Assembly: GCF_004785795.1 (NCBI RefSeq)
Contig: NZ_SRRO01000001.1
Location: 2,108,001-2,172,000 of the forward strand
Reading direction: 5' to 3'
Source: Nocardioides eburneiflavus
GTDB lineage: Bacteria; Actinomycetota; Actinomycetes; Propionibacteriales; Nocardioidaceae
DNA: 64,000 nt
The position numbers were made by a program, and so were the translations under genes. Under the pieces are notes generated by a model. That model made no database searches and was not told the DNA's origin. It worked only from the letters and a program-made list of their open reading frames with translations. Positions 35,002 through 43,380 of this stretch are shown piece by piece. The number at the start of each line of letters is the position of its first letter. Position 1 is the first letter of the stretch.

Positions 35002-36300
35002 GTGCGCATCAAGAAGTCCATCAAGACGTCATTGACAGGGGTCGCCGTCGCCGCGCTCGCGCTGACGACGCTCGCCGCGTGCGGCGGGGACGACGGGACC
35101 TCCAGCGAGGACGGCGGGCCCGAGTCCGCCGACATCCGCGTCTGGCTCAACGGGACGGACACCCCGCAGGAGGCCCGTGACTGGCTGAAGAAGACCTTCG
35201 AGGACCAGAACCCGGGCTCCACGCTCACCATCGAGCAGCAGGAGTGGGACGGCCTGGTCGAGAAGCTGACCACGTCCCTCTCGAGCGAGTCCGAGACCCC
35301 CGACGTGGTCGAGATCGGCAACACCCAGGCCCCGACCTTCACCTCGGCCGGCGCCTTCGCCGACCTGACCGGCGACCTCGAGGACCTCGGCGGCGACGAC
35401 CTGCTGCCGGGCTTCGTCGACGGTGCCACGGTGGACGGCGCGACGTACGCCGTGCCCTACTACGCCGGGTCGAAGTACATCTTCTACCGCAAGGACGTCT
35501 TCGAGAAGGCCGGCCTCGAGGTGCCCACCACCCTCGACGAGTTCGTCGAGGTGGCGGTGACCCTCAAGCAGGACAACCCGAAGCCGGCCAACTTCTCCGG
35601 GTTCTGGTTCCCCGGCCAGGACTGGCGCAACGGCGCCGCGTTCATCTGGGCCGCCGGCGGCGACCTCGCCGTCGAGGACGGCGGCGAGTGGACGCCCGCG
35701 CTGGCCTCGCCCGAGTCGGTCGCCGGTCTCGAGACCGCCCAGCGCCTCTTCGAGGAGGCGTCCGGTGCCCCCAAGGACGGCAACGAGGCCGACCCGTGGA
35801 CGCCGTTCTGCGCGGGTGAGGTCGGCATGATGTCGACGCCCGGCTGGGTCAAGGGCCTGATCGAGGCCGAGGACACCGGCTGCCCCGACACCTTCGCCAA
35901 GGAGATGGGCGTCTTCGCCCTGCCGGGCGACGACGGTGCCCCGGCGCCGGTCCTGCTCGGCGGCTCCGACATCGCGGTCGCGGCGAAGTCCGCCAACCAA
36001 GACCTCGCCCGCGAGGCCGTCGCGCTGATGCTCAGCGACGACTACCAGACGATCCTGGCCGGGGCCGGGCTGACGCCGGCCAAGGAGTCGCTCGCCCCGC
36101 TGCTCGGCGACGACGAGTACGCCGCCGCGACGATCGAGGCCGCGTCCAACGCCAAGCTCACCCCCGCCGCGCCCGGGTGGGCCAACGTCGAGGGCTCCCG
36201 CGTGCTCGAGGACCTGTTCAGCGCGATCGCCCAGGGCGGCGACGTCGCCGAGCTGGCGCGCGAGGCCGACGAGCAGATGAGCGGTCAGCTCAACGGCTGA
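35002..36300 (+). CDS. ABC sugar transporter substrate-binding lipoprotein
   Basis: A 432-residue extracellular solute-binding protein, family 1. A lipoprotein signal VRIKKSIKTSLTGVAVAALAL ends in the lipobox LAAC. Characteristic segments are EQQEWDGLVEKLTT, YAVPYYAGSKYIFYRKD and PFCAGEVGMMSTPGWV. The GTG at 35002 has GGAAGGA 8 nt upstream. The next two genes supply the permease. Ligand is unknown; the downstream NagZ-type hydrolase and ROK kinase suggest an amino sugar or its oligomer. Confidence 0.9.
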   Translation: MRIKKSIKTSLTGVAVAALALTTLAACGGDDGTSSEDGGPESADIRVWLNGTDTPQEARDWLKKTFEDQNPGSTLTIEQQEWDGLVEKLTTSLSSESETPDVVEIGNTQAPTFTSAGAFADLTGDLEDLGGDDLLPGFVDGATVDGATYAVPYYAGSKYIFYRKDVFEKAGLEVPTTLDEFVEVAVTLKQDNPKPANFSGFWFPGQDWRNGAAFIWAAGGDLAVEDGGEWTPALASPESVAGLETAQRLFEEASGAPKDGNEADPWTPFCAGEVGMMSTPGWVKGLIEAEDTGCPDTFAKEMGVFALPGDDGAPAPVLLGGSDIAVAAKSANQDLAREAVALMLSDDYQTILAGAGLTPAKESLAPLLGDDEYAAATIEAASNAKLTPAAPGWANVEGSRVLEDLFSAIAQGGDVAELAREADEQMSGQLNG

Positions 36301-36323
36301 CGCAGCACGGCACGACCTACAGA

Positions 36324-36354
36324 GGCGGGGGCGGCGCCAGTCGCTGCCCCCGCC
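36324..36354 (+). terminator. Intra-operon hairpin between the binding protein and permease genes
   Basis: A 13-bp stem with one G-T pair (36324-36336 with 36342-36354) and a 5-nt loop, lying 24 nt after the binding-protein stop and 40 nt before the permease start. Such hairpins in sugar ABC operons act as attenuators or 3' stabilisers and raise the level of the binding protein over the permease. Confidence 0.55.
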
Positions 36355-36394
36355 CCTGCCTGCCCGCCATCATGAGACCCGAGAGGAGGCCGAG

Positions 36395-37306
36395 ATGAGC
36401 CGCCGTCCCGCTCGCGCACCGGGTGCCACGCTGCCCTACCTCCTCGTCGCGCCCGCCGTGCTCGCGCTGTGCCTCGCGCTGGGCTACCCGCTCGTGCGCC
36501 AGCTGTTCCTGTCCTTCCAGGAGTTCGGGCTCGCGCAGCAGTTCGGCCGTCCGCCGGAGTGGGTCGGGCTCGCCAACTACCGCGACCTGCTGAGCGACGC
36601 GTACCTCTGGAGGGTCACCGCCCGCACCGTCGTCTTCTGCCTCGTCAACGCCGCGGTGACGATGCTCCTCGGCATCGGCCTAGCGCTGGTCATGCGGGCG
36701 ATGTCGAAGCCCGTACGGCTCCTCACCCAGACCGGTCTGCTGCTCGCGTGGGCGATGCCGGTGGTCGCGTCACTGACCGTGTGGCAGTGGCTCTTCGACA
36801 CCCAGTACGGTGTGGTCAATCATGTCCTGACCTCCCTCGGCGGCGACTTCGAGGGGCACGGCTGGCTGCTGCGGCCGCTGTCGTTCTTCCTCGTCGCGAC
36901 CGTGGTCGTGGTGTGGATGAGCGTGCCGTTCGTCGCATTCACCGTGTACGCCGCGCTCACGCAGGTGTCGGAGGAGATGGTCGAGGCCGCCGAGATCGAT
37001 GGCGCGAGCGGCGCCCAGCGGCTGCGCCACGTCGTGCTGCCGAGCATCCGGCCGGTCCTGCTGGTGGTCGGGCTGCTCCAGGTCATCTGGGACCTGCGCG
37101 TCTTCACCCAGGTCTACATCCTCCAGGAGGCCGGCGGCAGCGCCCGCGCCACCAACCTGCTCGGCACCTACATCTACCGCCTCGGCATCGGCGGCGGCGA
37201 CTTCGGCACGTCCGCGGCCGTGGCCGTCTTCATGCTCGCGCTCACCGTCGTCCTGACCGCGCCGTACGTCCGGGCGATGCTCCGGCAGGAGAGGGGGGTG
37301 GCCTGA
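36395..37306 (+). CDS. ABC sugar transporter permease (MalF type)
   Basis: A 303-residue inner-membrane permease with six or so helices. The N-terminal helix is LPYLLVAPAVLALCLALGYP and the EAA loop (EEMVEAAEIDGASGAQRLRH) shows the site that binds the ATPase. No ATPase gene is present in this cluster, so a shared MsiK-type ATPase, common in actinobacteria, is likely. It has a GAGAGGAGG ribosome binding site and overlaps the next gene (ATGA). Confidence 0.92.
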   Translation: MSRRPARAPGATLPYLLVAPAVLALCLALGYPLVRQLFLSFQEFGLAQQFGRPPEWVGLANYRDLLSDAYLWRVTARTVVFCLVNAAVTMLLGIGLALVMRAMSKPVRLLTQTGLLLAWAMPVVASLTVWQWLFDTQYGVVNHVLTSLGGDFEGHGWLLRPLSFFLVATVVVVWMSVPFVAFTVYAALTQVSEEMVEAAEIDGASGAQRLRHVVLPSIRPVLLVVGLLQVIWDLRVFTQVYILQEAGGSARATNLLGTYIYRLGIGGGDFGTSAAVAVFMLALTVVLTAPYVRAMLRQERGVA

Positions 37307-38145
37307 TGGCCCGTACGCCGACCCGTCCCGTGCGGTGGCTCGCCGACGGCACCGGCCTCGTGGCCTTCGTGCTCGCGGCGTTCCCCGTGTACTGGATGGT
37401 CAACAGCTCGTTCCTCGACCGCAACGAGATCCGCAACCCGGTGCCGACGTGGGTGCCGTTCGGCGGCGACCTCGACAACTTCCGCACCGTCTTCTCGTCC
37501 GGGCAGTTCGTCGACGCGATGAAGGTCAGCCTGATGGTCACCGGCCTGACCCTGGCGGTGGCCCTGACCTTCGCGTTCGTCGCCGCGGTGGCGGTCTCGC
37601 GCTTCCGGTTCCGAGGCCGGCTGTCGTTCATCGTGACGCTGCTGGTGATCCAGATGATCCCGGCGGAGGGGCTGTTCATCTCCCAGTACAAGATGCTGGA
37701 GACGATGGAGCTGCTCAACACCGTCGTCGGCCTCACGATCGTCTACGTCGCCGGCGTCCTGCCCTTCACGATCTGGACCCTGCGCGGCTTCGTCGAGGGT
37801 GTCCCCTACGAGCTCGAGGAGGCCGCGATGATGGACGGCTGCACGCGCATCCAGGCGTTCCTGCGCGTCACGTTCCCGCTGCTGGCCCCCGGCCTGGTCG
37901 CGACCGGGGTCTTCGGCTTCATCCAGGCGTGGAACGAGTTCACCCTCGCGCTGGTCGTGATGACCCGCGAGGACCAGCGGACCCTGCCGCTGTGGCTCTC
38001 CACCTTCACCGACGTCAACCGCGGCACCGACTGGGGCGGCATCATGGCCGGCTCGACCCTCATCGCGGTGCCGGTGATCGTCTTCTTCTTGCTCGTCCAG
38101 GGCCGGATGGCCAGCGGGCTCACCGCCGGCGCCGTGAAGGGATGA
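37306..38145 (+). CDS. ABC sugar transporter permease (MalG type)
   Basis: A 279-residue permease, partner of the preceding one. Helices include VAFVLAAFPVYWMVNSSF and TLAVALTFAFVAAVAV; the EAA loop is YELEEAAMMDGCTRIQAFLR, and the C-terminal helix GSTLIAVPVIVFFLLVQG ends in GAVKG. ATG 37306 overlaps the upstream stop. It overlaps the glycosidase gene by 4 nt. Confidence 0.92.
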   Translation: MARTPTRPVRWLADGTGLVAFVLAAFPVYWMVNSSFLDRNEIRNPVPTWVPFGGDLDNFRTVFSSGQFVDAMKVSLMVTGLTLAVALTFAFVAAVAVSRFRFRGRLSFIVTLLVIQMIPAEGLFISQYKMLETMELLNTVVGLTIVYVAGVLPFTIWTLRGFVEGVPYELEEAAMMDGCTRIQAFLRVTFPLLAPGLVATGVFGFIQAWNEFTLALVVMTREDQRTLPLWLSTFTDVNRGTDWGGIMAGSTLIAVPVIVFFLLVQGRMASGLTAGAVKG

Positions 38146-39599
38146 GAGACCCGATGACCGACCCGATGACCGACGACGTGCGCACCCTCGCCCTGCGCGT
38201 GCTGCTGCCGGGCTTCGCGGGCACGACGCTGCCCGACGACTACCGCGAGCTGCTCGAGCAGGGCCTCGGCGGTGTCTGCTACTTCGGCGGCAACACCGCA
38301 GCCGGCCCCGAGGCCGTCGCGGCGCTGAGCGCGACGATCACCGCCGCCAACCCGGTCGCGGTGGTCGCCGTCGACGAGGAGGGAGGCGACGTGAGCCGCC
38401 TCCACACGCGCGAGCCGAGCCCCGTGCTCGGGGCCGCCGCGCTGGGCGGCGTCGACGACCTCGGCCTCACCGAGGCCGTGGGCCGGTGGGTGGGCCACGA
38501 GCTCGCCGCCGTCGGGGTCACCCTCGACCTCGCGCCCGACGCCGACGTCAACAGCGACCCCGACAACCCCGTCATCGGCACTCGCAGCTTCGGCACCGAC
38601 CCCGAGCGGGTCGCCGCGCACGTCGCGGCCTGGACGCGTGGCCTGCAGTCGACCGGTGTCGCGGCGTGCGCCAAGCACTTCCCCGGCCACGGCGACACCG
38701 CCACCGACAGCCACCTCGCCCTGCCCCAGGTCGACGTCGACGCCGACACCCTCGCGTCGCGCGAGCTGGTGCCGTTCGACGCCGCGGTGGAGGCAGGCAC
38801 GGCCGCGGTGATGACCTCGCACATCGTGGTCCCGGCGCTGGACCCGCACCGTCCTGCGACGCTCAGCCCGCTCGTGCTGGGCATGCTGCGCGACGTGCTG
38901 GAGTTCGACGGCGTCGTCGTCAGCGACGCCCTCGACATGGCCGGCGCCTCGGCGGGGATCGGCATCCCGGAGGCATCCGTGCGTGCCCTGGTGGCCGGCT
39001 GCGACCTGCTCTGCCTCGGCCCGGACAAGCCCGCCTCCCTCGTCACCGACGTCCGCGACGCCGTCGTCGCGGCGGTCGAGGCGGGTCGACTCGCACCGGA
39101 GCGGCTGGCCGAGGCAGCGGAGCGCGTACGGACCCTGCGCCCGCGGCCGTCGACGCAGCCCCTGCAGCCCCCGGAGCAGCCCGACGCCGCCCGCCAGGCG
39201 CGAGCCGTCGCGGGCGCCCTGCTCGTCGACGGCGCCGGCCTTCCGGACCTCTCCGACGCGCTGGTCCTCAGCGTGGAGACCGAGGCCAACATCGCGGTCG
39301 GTGAGGTCGCCTGGGGGCTCCCCGCCGACCTCAGGGTCGACCCCGACGCAGGTGGGCTGCCCGCCGGCGTACCCCCCGACGCCGCGCTCGTCGTGCAGGT
39401 TCGTGACGCGGGCCGGCGGCCCGAGGTGCTCGCGCTTCTCCGCTCGATCGCGGGCTCCGGCAGGCGGGCGGTGGTCGTCGAGTGGGGCTGGCCGGCGGCG
39501 TACGACGTGGGGCTCGGCAGGATCTGCACCCGCGGCTCGTCCGGCCCGGGGGTCGCCGCAGTCGTCGAGGTGTTGCGAGGAGCGGGATGGACGCGGTGA
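38142..39599 (+). CDS. GH3 beta-N-acetylhexosaminidase (NagZ-like), with C-terminal extension
   Basis: A 485-residue GH3 enzyme. The NagZ hallmark KHFPGHGDTATDSHLALP (catalytic His-Asp pair) and the nucleophile Asp in VVSDALDM are present. The DAGI-type extra domain (about residues 350-485, ALLVDGAGLPDLS to VVVEWGWPAAYD) resembles GH3 C-terminal domains. There is no signal peptide, so the enzyme probably acts on imported material, releasing N-acetylglucosamine. ATG 38142 overlaps the permease stop; ATG 38154 is an alternative. Confidence 0.85.
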   Translation: MRDPMTDPMTDDVRTLALRVLLPGFAGTTLPDDYRELLEQGLGGVCYFGGNTAAGPEAVAALSATITAANPVAVVAVDEEGGDVSRLHTREPSPVLGAAALGGVDDLGLTEAVGRWVGHELAAVGVTLDLAPDADVNSDPDNPVIGTRSFGTDPERVAAHVAAWTRGLQSTGVAACAKHFPGHGDTATDSHLALPQVDVDADTLASRELVPFDAAVEAGTAAVMTSHIVVPALDPHRPATLSPLVLGMLRDVLEFDGVVVSDALDMAGASAGIGIPEASVRALVAGCDLLCLGPDKPASLVTDVRDAVVAAVEAGRLAPERLAEAAERVRTLRPRPSTQPLQPPEQPDAARQARAVAGALLVDGAGLPDLSDALVLSVETEANIAVGEVAWGLPADLRVDPDAGGLPAGVPPDAALVVQVRDAGRRPEVLALLRSIAGSGRRAVVVEWGWPAAYDVGLGRICTRGSSGPGVAAVVEVLRGAGWTR

Positions 39600-40513
39600 G
39601 CCCCGCACTGACAGGTGCGTGCACGGTCGGGCTCGACATCGGCGGCACCAAGACGCTCGGCGTCGTGGTCGCCGGCGACGGCTCGGTGCTGGCGCAGGTG
39701 CGGACCTCGACGCGCCCCGGCGCCGACGGCGTCGTCGACACCGCGAGGCGGGTCTTCGAGGCGCTCGGCGAGGAGGTCGGCGGACCACTGGCCTGCCCGG
39801 TCGGCGTCGGTGTGCCGGGCCTCGTCGACGTCGGGCGCGGGCTGCTGCGCCACGCGGTGAACCTCGACGTCAACGGCGACGACCTTCCGCTGCGCGACCT
39901 GCTGGCCGACTCGCTCGGCGTGCCGGTGGTGCTGGAGAACGACGTCAACGCGGCCGCCCTCGCCGCCTGCGCGCTGGTCGGGGCGGACGACGTCGTTTAC
40001 GTCAGCGTCGGCACCGGGCTGGCGGCCGGCCTGGTGGTCGACGGCCGGTTGCGACGCGGCGAGCACGGCGCCGCCGGCGAGATCGGGCACCTGCCCGTGG
40101 ACCCGGCCGGCGAGGAGTGCGGCTGCGGCCAGACAGGCTGCCTCGAGACCATCGCGTCGGGCCGCGCGCTCGCCCGGGCCTGGCCGACTCCGGACGGCCC
40201 GCCCGCCGCGGCGCTGTTCGCGGCCGCGGCCGGCGGCGACGCGCGGGCGGTCGCGGTGCGCGACCGGTTCTGCCGCGGCGTGGCCGGCGCGGTCCGCGCG
40301 CTGTGCCTCACCGTCGACCCCGAGCGCATCGTCCTCGGCGGCGGGGTGAGCGAGGTCGGCGAGCCGCTGCGGGTCGAGGTCGTGCGCCAGCTGCGGACCA
40401 TGGGGGAGGGGTCGCCCTTCCTCGCCTCGCTCGGGCTCGCCGACCGGCTCAGCATGGTGCCGCAGCACTACCCGGTCGCCGCGGTCGGCGCCGCGCTGGT
40501 GGCCGCCGGATAG
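39587..40513 (+). CDS. ROK-family sugar kinase
   Basis: A 308-residue ROK kinase. ATP-binding GLDIGGTKTLGVVV near the N-terminus, VPVVLENDVNAAAL, SVGTGLAAGLVVDG, GAAGEIGHLPVD and the zinc site CGCGQTGCLET are intact. It has no helix-turn-helix, unlike the 33824 gene. In this operon it most likely phosphorylates N-acetylglucosamine or glucosamine delivered by the hexosaminidase. GAGGAG lies 4 nt before the ATG at 39587; it overlaps the previous gene by 13 nt. Confidence 0.88.
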   Translation: MDAVSPALTGACTVGLDIGGTKTLGVVVAGDGSVLAQVRTSTRPGADGVVDTARRVFEALGEEVGGPLACPVGVGVPGLVDVGRGLLRHAVNLDVNGDDLPLRDLLADSLGVPVVLENDVNAAALAACALVGADDVVYVSVGTGLAAGLVVDGRLRRGEHGAAGEIGHLPVDPAGEECGCGQTGCLETIASGRALARAWPTPDGPPAAALFAAAAGGDARAVAVRDRFCRGVAGAVRALCLTVDPERIVLGGGVSEVGEPLRVEVVRQLRTMGEGSPFLASLGLADRLSMVPQHYPVAAVGAALVAAG

Positions 40514-40524
40514 GTCCGGCTCGA

Positions 40525-40536
40525 TAGGTTGTGGCC
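40525..40536 (+). promoter_or_regulatory. Leaderless promoter of the CNNM/CBS gene
   Basis: TAGGTT (40525-40530) followed by GTGGCC and a GTG at 40537. The alternative GTG at 40531 is immediately after the -10, so 40537 is the likelier start. Confidence 0.4.
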
Positions 40537-41625
40537 GTGGAAGCCGACACCCTGATCGACGTCCTGCTCGTCCTCGCGTTCATCCTGGTGGGCGGTGTGT
40601 TCGCGGCGACCGAGATCGCGCTGGTCTCGCTGCGCTCCGGCCAGGTCGACCGGCTCGAGACCCAGGGCGGTCGTGGCCACGCGGTCGCGTCGCTGGCCCG
40701 GGACCCCAACCGGTTCCTCTCCGCGGTGCAGATCGGCGTCACGGTGGCGGGCTTCTTCTCCGCCGCGTTCGGCGCCTCGACCCTGGCGCCGTCCTTCGCG
40801 CCGGTCTTCGAGGGCCTCGGCGCCCCGGCCCCGGAGACCGTGTCGCTGGTCGCGACGACCCTCGTCGTGTCGTACCTCTCCCTCGTCCTCGGCGAGCTCG
40901 TGCCCAAGCGGCTCGCGCTCCAGCGCTCGGTCGGCGTCGCCAAGCTGTTCGCCCCGCCGCTGGGGCAGTTCGCGCGCGTGATGACGCCGGTCATCTGGCT
41001 GCTGTCGCTGTCCACCGACCTCCTCGTCCGCCTCCTCGGCGGCAACCCCGACGCCACCAACGACGAGGTCGACGAGGAGGAGCTGCGCATGATGATCTCG
41101 GGCCACGAGGACATCCCGGAGGGCGAGCGCAGGCTCGTCGACGACGTCTTCGAGGCCGGCGACCGGTCGCTCAGCGAGGTGATGAAGCCCCGCGGCGACG
41201 TCGTCTTCCTCAGCGGCGACCTCACCCTCGCGGAGGCCGTCGCCATCATCGTCGAGCAGCCCTACACCCGCTACCCGGTGACCGGCGCGTCGTTCGACGA
41301 GATCCTCGGCTACCTCCACCTGCGCGACGTCCTCGGCCGGGCCGACGACCGGTCGACGACGGTCGCCGACATCACCCGCGAGCTGCCCGTCCTCCCGCGC
41401 ACCAACCGGGTGCTGCCCTCGATCGACCAGCTGCGGAGCCTCGGCGCGCACATCGCGCTCGTCGTCGACGAGTACGGCGGCACCGACGGCATCGTCACCC
41501 TCGAGGACCTGATGGAGGATCTGGCGCTACAAGGCGTTGCTGCCGGTGCCGACCGACATCGAGCAGAGCCCGAACACCGAGCCCGGCTTCACCCGGCTGC
41601 TCGAGGCGAAGAACCTCGCCCGTGA
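40537..41625 (+). CDS. CNNM/CorC-type CBS-domain membrane protein, C-terminally truncated
   Basis: The first 328 residues (to 41520) are a normal DUF21-CBS membrane protein: an N-terminal set of helices (LIDVLLVLAFILVGGVFAAT, TVSLVATTLVVSYLSLVLG with LGELVPKRLALQ), then a CBS pair (SEVMKPRGDVVFL, YTRYPVT) and EYGGTDGIVTLEDLMED. After that the frame enters threonine-synthase sequence in the wrong frame and stops after 34 nonsense residues. The CorC/HlyC C-terminal domain that normally follows is gone. Family members are believed to transport Mg2+ or other divalent ions. Confidence 0.75.
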   Translation: MEADTLIDVLLVLAFILVGGVFAATEIALVSLRSGQVDRLETQGGRGHAVASLARDPNRFLSAVQIGVTVAGFFSAAFGASTLAPSFAPVFEGLGAPAPETVSLVATTLVVSYLSLVLGELVPKRLALQRSVGVAKLFAPPLGQFARVMTPVIWLLSLSTDLLVRLLGGNPDATNDEVDEEELRMMISGHEDIPEGERRLVDDVFEAGDRSLSEVMKPRGDVVFLSGDLTLAEAVAIIVEQPYTRYPVTGASFDEILGYLHLRDVLGRADDRSTTVADITRELPVLPRTNRVLPSIDQLRSLGAHIALVVDEYGGTDGIVTLEDLMEDLALQGVAAGADRHRAEPEHRARLHPAARGEEPRP

Positions 41626-42586
41626 GCTGGGCATCGACAAGCTCTGGGTCAAGGACGACTCGACCAACCCCACCAACTCCTTCAAGGACCGCGTGGTCGC
41701 CTGCGCCCTGAGCGCCGCCCGCGAGCTCGACGCGAAGGTCTTCGCCTGCCCCTCCACCGGCAACCTGGCCAACGCCGTCGCCGCGGCCGGGGCCCGCGCC
41801 GGGATCCCCACGGTGGTGTTCATCCCGAGCAACCTGGAGACGCCGAAGAAGGTCAACTCGGCGGTGTTCACCGAGAAGCTCGTCGCGGTCGACGGCAACT
41901 ACGACGACGTCAACAAGCTCGCCTCGGAGATCGCCGGCGAGGAGGAGGGCTGGGCGTTCGTCAACGTCAACGTGCGTCCCTTCTACGCCGAGGGCTCCAA
42001 GACCCTGGGCTACGAGATCGCCGAGCAGCTCGGCTGGCGCCTGCCCGACCAGATCGTCATCCCCGTCGCCTCGGGCTCCCAGCTGACCAAGGTCGACAAG
42101 GCGTTCCAGGAGCTCATCACGCTCGGCCTCGTCGAGGACAAGCCCTACCGGGTCTTCGGTGCCCAGGCGACCGGCTGCTCGCCGGTCTCGGTGGCCTACA
42201 AGGCAGAGACCGACGCGATCCGGCCGGTCAAGCCGGACACCATCGCCAAGAGCCTCGCGATCGGCAACCCCGCGGACGGCATCTACGTCCTCGACATCTG
42301 CCGCCGCACCGGAGGGGCGGTCGAGGACATCTCCGACGACGAGGTCCGCGACGCCATCGTGCTGCTGGCGCGCACCGAGGGCATCTTCACCGAGACCGCC
42401 GGTGGCACCACAGTCGGTGTGCTCAAGAAGCTCGTCGAGACCGGCCAGCTCGACACCTCCCTCGAGACCGTGGTCATCAACACCGGCCACGGCCTCAAGA
42501 CCCTCGACTCGGTGTCCGACCGCGTCGGTCCCGCCGCCACCATCGCCCCGTCCTATGACGCCTTCGTGGCGTCAGGCATCCTCTGA
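41537..42586 (+). CDS. thrC: Threonine synthase, N-terminally truncated
   Basis: A PLP-dependent enzyme converting O-phosphohomoserine to threonine. PLP-lysine segment NPTNSFKDRVV, phosphate-binding STGNLANAVAAAG, and VIPVASGSQLTKVDK are present. Recognisable coding starts upstream of the only available start (TTG 41537): the same frame reads IWRYKALLPVP from 41519. In this long ThrC class about 60-80 residues, a Cys-containing zinc-ribbon-like segment, should come before; these are replaced by CNNM sequence. Whether the remnant is folded and active is doubtful. It continues to the intact C-terminus SYDAFVASGIL. Confidence 0.78.
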   Translation: MLPVPTDIEQSPNTEPGFTRLLEAKNLARELGIDKLWVKDDSTNPTNSFKDRVVACALSAARELDAKVFACPSTGNLANAVAAAGARAGIPTVVFIPSNLETPKKVNSAVFTEKLVAVDGNYDDVNKLASEIAGEEEGWAFVNVNVRPFYAEGSKTLGYEIAEQLGWRLPDQIVIPVASGSQLTKVDKAFQELITLGLVEDKPYRVFGAQATGCSPVSVAYKAETDAIRPVKPDTIAKSLAIGNPADGIYVLDICRRTGGAVEDISDDEVRDAIVLLARTEGIFTETAGGTTVGVLKKLVETGQLDTSLETVVINTGHGLKTLDSVSDRVGPAATIAPSYDAFVASGIL

Positions 42587-42602
42587 GAGGGAAGATCCAC
42601 AC

Positions 42603-42878
42603 ATGAGCGTCTCGGTCCGGATCCCGACCATCCTGCGCACCTACACCGGCGGCGAGTCCGAGGTGAGCGCCGAGGGCGACACCCTCGCCGCCGTCCTCGA
42701 CGACCTCGACGCCAGCTACGCCGGCATCAAGGGCCGGATCCTCGACGAGGCCGGCCAGCTGCGACGGTTCGTCAACGTCTACGTCGGCAACGACGACGTG
42801 CGCTTCCTCGACGACCTCGCGACCGCCACGCCCGACGGTGTGCAGATCTCGGTGATCCCGGCGGTCGCCGGGGGCTGA
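42603..42878 (+). CDS. MoaD/ThiS-family sulfur carrier protein
   Basis: A 91-residue ubiquitin-fold protein (SVSVRIPTILRTYTGGE to ISVIPAVAGG) ending in the Gly-Gly that is activated as thiocarboxylate. Related actinobacterial proteins (CysO) donate sulfur in cysteine synthesis, others serve molybdopterin or thiamine. AGAGGGAAG lies about 7 nt before the ATG. It stands 16 nt after thrC; a MoaD/ThiS-like gene beside threonine synthase is common in actinobacteria, so the exact pathway stays open. Confidence 0.85.
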   Translation: MSVSVRIPTILRTYTGGESEVSAEGDTLAAVLDDLDASYAGIKGRILDEAGQLRRFVNVYVGNDDVRFLDDLATATPDGVQISVIPAVAGG

Positions 42879-42882
42879 TCCG

Positions 42883-43380
42883 TCAGGGCGCGCGTACGTC
42901 GACCACGGCTGCGTTGCCGCACCCGTCGATGCGCAGCTCGGCCACGGCGCCGTCGCGCAGCAGGTCCTCGGTCTCGCGTGCCTCCTCCTGCGGGAGGAAC
43001 CAGCTCTCGATGCCGCATCGGATCTGCCACGAGCGGTCGTCGCAGGCGAGGTAGGGGCCGTCCACGGGGCGTTCGCGCGACCACTCGGACGCCGTCCACA
43101 CGCCGTCCGCCTCGACCAGGGTGACGTAGACGTCGCCGGACTCGCCGTCGTCCAGGGCGCCAAGCCCCGGCTCGACGAAGGACTGCGAGTCGTCGTGGCG
43201 CAGGCCGGGGTAGTCCAGGGCTACGTACGCCCCCCGGAACGGGTCGATCGGGTCGACGGGCGCGACCCGCACGAGGTAGGTGTCGCCCGCGAGCCGGGCG
43301 GAGAGCTGCGGGGCGACGCCCAGCCCGACGAGGACGAGCTGGCTCACGGCGATGACGCCGGTGGTCACGGTGCGGTTCAT
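42883..43380 (-). CDS. GDYXXLXY domain membrane-associated protein
   Basis: A 165-residue protein with one N-terminal hydrophobic segment (VTTGVIAVSQLVLVGLGVAP) and an extracytoplasmic domain. DPFRGAYVALDYP matches the GDYXXLXY family signature region. Cys residues (LACDD, IRCG, GCGN) may form disulfides. It overlaps the DUF2157 gene by 4 nt; these two families are regularly paired. Molecular role unknown. Confidence 0.78.
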   Translation of the reverse strand: MNRTVTTGVIAVSQLVLVGLGVAPQLSARLAGDTYLVRVAPVDPIDPFRGAYVALDYPGLRHDDSQSFVEPGLGALDDGESGDVYVTLVEADGVWTASEWSRERPVDGPYLACDDRSWQIRCGIESWFLPQEEARETEDLLRDGAVAELRIDGCGNAAVVDVRAP

